From assembly GCA_046484325.1 (NCBI GenBank), contig JAWOJB010000076.1, forward strand, positions 1 to 51,018: DNA of 51,018 nt. Reading direction: 5' to 3'. The stretch comes from JAWOJB01 sp046484325 (GTDB taxonomy: Bacteria > Actinomycetota > Acidimicrobiia > Spongiisociales > ZC4RG35). A program made the translations under genes and the position numbers. Of this stretch, positions 49,609 through 51,018 are shown piece after piece (within the stretch, counting starts at the first letter, position 1; each line of letters opens with the position of its first letter). The notes under the pieces are model-generated. The model had not been told where the DNA came from. It did no database searches and was given only the letters and a program-made list of their open reading frames with translations.

Positions 49609-50112
49609 TTGCAGGAAGGTTTCACCGCCGAACAGGCGACGTCGTTGACCGGGTGCACACATCATCAGCTTCGGTACTGGGATCGGGTCTCGCTCGTGGG
49701 CCCATCGATCCAGAGCACCGGGGGCCGGCCCGGGGTCCCACGTCTCTACTCGTTTCGTGATCTGGTCGCCCTGCGGGTGGTGCGCAGCCTGATCGACAAC
49801 GGGATGTCGCTCCAGCGAATCCGCCGGGCGTGGGACTACTTGCGTCGCAATGGCGACATGGAGGATCACCTCGGCTCGGTCAAGCTGGTGACCGACGGAA
49901 CCACGATCTTCCAGGTCGGATCCGACGGCGGCGTGCTCCTCGACGCACTGCGTGAGGGTCAGCTGGCGTTCTTCGTGGCGATCGACGAGGTCACCCGCAA
50001 GGTCGAGGAGGACGTGACGAAGTTCGAGCTCGACCGGACGGCTTTCCTCGCGATGCTCCGGCGGGTCGAGGACGACGTGGCGGAGGAGCTCGGTCAGGCA
50101 GCGGGCGGCTGA
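49609..50112 (+). CDS. MerR-family transcriptional regulator
   Basis: This 167-residue regulator has an N-terminal winged helix-turn-helix (FTAEQATSLTGCTHHQLRYW, followed by DRVSLVGPSI) and the second helical segment PRLYSFRDLVALRVVRSLID with SLQRIRRAWDYLRR, as in MerR proteins. The C-terminal half (TDGTTIFQVGSDGGVLLDAL and after) is not a known effector domain. Start is TTG: 49609 has AGAGG eight bases upstream; TTG 49603 is an alternative. Target genes are unknown. Confidence 0.85.
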   Translation: MQEGFTAEQATSLTGCTHHQLRYWDRVSLVGPSIQSTGGRPGVPRLYSFRDLVALRVVRSLIDNGMSLQRIRRAWDYLRRNGDMEDHLGSVKLVTDGTTIFQVGSDGGVLLDALREGQLAFFVAIDEVTRKVEEDVTKFELDRTAFLAMLRRVEDDVAEELGQAAGG

Positions 50113-50119
50113 TCGCCGG

Positions 50120-51018
50120 TCACCGCGGCGGTCGTAGCGACGTCGGTCTGAGCTGCGCGTAGACGAGATCCAGTCGTTGGTAACGGGCCCGTAGTCGCGC
50201 CTCGGCGCGCTGGAAGGCGGCGGCCGCCCCGACGGTGGACGGCTCCTCGCCCGGGCCGTACACGGCGGCGGTGTAGAGCTCGGCGAGCGGGACGATGGCC
50301 GGGTCGTGGGCTGCCGCGAGCTCCAGCGGTGTGAGATCGAGCCTGAGGCCGACGCCGAGGTCCCGGAGCTGATCGACGATCTCGTCCCAGGCGGCGGTCA
50401 CGTCTCCGTCCCGGAGCCGTTGCATCCTCCGGCGCCGGCGCCACCACTTGGCGCCCGGAATCGCTCCGATCACGACCAGCCCGAGTGCCGCCCAGAGCCA
50501 TGGGGACGAGGCGAGCCGGCCCCCGGCCCCCAGGTCGATCGGCACGATCGGGACGCCCTCGACGTCGATCTCGGGACCGAAGTCCCGCCGATCGGGCTGT
50601 GACCCGGGCTCCGAGGCCTCGTCGGCCTCGGTGGGCTCGGGAATGTAGGCGGCCGGGTCGAAGCCGAGCAGCGCGTCCGATGCCGTGACGGTCGTGCCGT
50701 CCCCACGCGGGGTGGGATCGAACCGTACCCACCCCTGGCCGTCGAACCACACCTCGACCCACGCGTGGGCGTTCCGCTCGCGCACGACGATCAGATCGAA
50801 CGAGGAATCGTCACCCACCGTCACCCTGCGGACCTCGCCGGGGGTGAATCCGATCACCACGCGGCTGGGGAGTCCCAGCGCCCGAGCCATCACGGCCATC
50901 GCGGTGGCGTACTGCTCGCAATAGCCGGTTCGGTGGTTGGGGCTCTCCGGGTCGAGCAACCACGCGGCCAGGTCGAGTGAGGAGTGGCCGGTGTCGACGT
51001 CGGTGCTGTAGGTGAACC
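50120..51018 (-). CDS. Transglutaminase-like membrane protein, 5' end outside the window
   Basis: The gene runs off the right edge, so only the C-terminal 298 or so residues are seen. The transglutaminase core is clear: Cys in HRTGYCEQYATAMAVMARAL, His in NAHAWVEVWFDGQGWVRFDP with the Asp. It is followed by an acidic Pro/Glu-rich linker, one membrane helix (PWLWAALGLVVIGAIPGAKW) and a cytosolic C-terminal domain resembling DUF4129. The missing N terminus would be expected to carry several membrane helices. Such proteins occur with MoxR ATPase and DUF58 genes, which would lie outside this window. Confidence 0.85.
   Translation of the reverse strand, partial: FTYSTDVDTGHSSLDLAAWLLDPESPNHRTGYCEQYATAMAVMARALGLPSRVVIGFTPGEVRRVTVGDDSSFDLIVVRERNAHAWVEVWFDGQGWVRFDPTPRGDGTTVTASDALLGFDPAAYIPEPTEADEASEPGSQPDRRDFGPEIDVEGVPIVPIDLGAGGRLASSPWLWAALGLVVIGAIPGAKWWRRRRRMQRLRDGDVTAAWDEIVDQLRDLGVGLRLDLTPLELAAAHDPAIVPLAELYTAAVYGPGEEPSTVGAAAAFQRAEARLRARYQRLDLVYAQLRPTSLRPPR

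Overview
The window is about 51 kb of very GC-rich, densely packed chromosomal DNA with the usual marks of an Actinomycetota genome: short ATGA/GTGA overlaps between co-transcribed genes, frequent GTG starts and some TTG starts, many -10-like TANNNT hexamers only 6-10 bases before start codons (leaderless transcripts), an F420-type luciferase-like oxidoreductase, an ArsA-type ATPase, a DUF3040-like protein and a three-gene proton-translocating transhydrogenase. An LPFTG-anchored Tat protein, a rhodanese-ThiF fusion with the rhodanese at the N terminus, and a Tricorn protease would suit an Acidimicrobiia-like lineage, but that placement is inference. I saw no rRNA, tRNA, CRISPR array, prophage or insertion sequence. 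The window reads as core and housekeeping chromosome.

Layout. 0-6 kb (minus strand): TrmH/SpoU RNA methyltransferase, ECF sigma factor and a membrane-anchored partner-like protein, then pntAA-pntAB-pntB with a coupled small membrane protein and a nitroreductase. 6-15 kb (plus): Usp/CBS protein, membrane-anchored alpha/beta hydrolase, a complete OpuC-type osmoprotectant ABC transporter, and a Tricorn protease with an intact catalytic triad. 15-16 kb: a 440-base gene-poor stretch, then a Tat-exported LPFTG protein. 16-33 kb: branched-chain amino acid biosynthesis, with leuB, leuA, ilvC, ilvN and ilvB on the minus strand and ilvD on the plus strand. Inserted among these are a DMT exporter, a rhodanese-ThiF E1-like enzyme coupled to a JAMM peptidase, a thioesterase, a coiled-coil NYN protein, a Cys-rich mini-protein with QueG, and an alpha-glucan phosphorylase. 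33-38 kb (plus): SRPBCC protein, ArsA ATPase, two small proteins, LLM oxidoreductase and aminotransferase. 38-41 kb (minus): an iron operon of DtxR-family regulator, feoA, feoB split into two coupled genes, and feoC. 41-46 kb: threonine aldolase and fabD-fabH-fabG-acpP. 46-51 kb: membrane proteins, NUDIX hydrolase, histidine phosphatase, DNA polymerase IV, a DUF3040-like protein, a MerR regulator and a truncated transglutaminase-like membrane protein.

The most interesting non-coding signals are these. (1) A family of 7-bp tandem arrays (unit about CGTGNGA) lies only in intergenic DNA at five places, with a sixth heptad array of different sequence. (2) An apparent ilvB attenuator has a 17-bp-spaced promoter, a probably leaderless 8-residue leader peptide with Val-Leu-Leu in partly rare codons, a first hairpin, and a perfect 9-bp terminator followed by TTT. 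(3) A perfect 15-bp inverted repeat spans the stop codon of the JAMM gene. (4) A DtxR-like palindrome precedes the feo operon. No single wholly new defence or mobile system is visible. The best candidates for undescribed biology are the heptad arrays, the E1-like/JAMM pair with its inverted repeat, the Tat-LPFTG protein, and the small coupled proteins of the pnt and ArsA operons.
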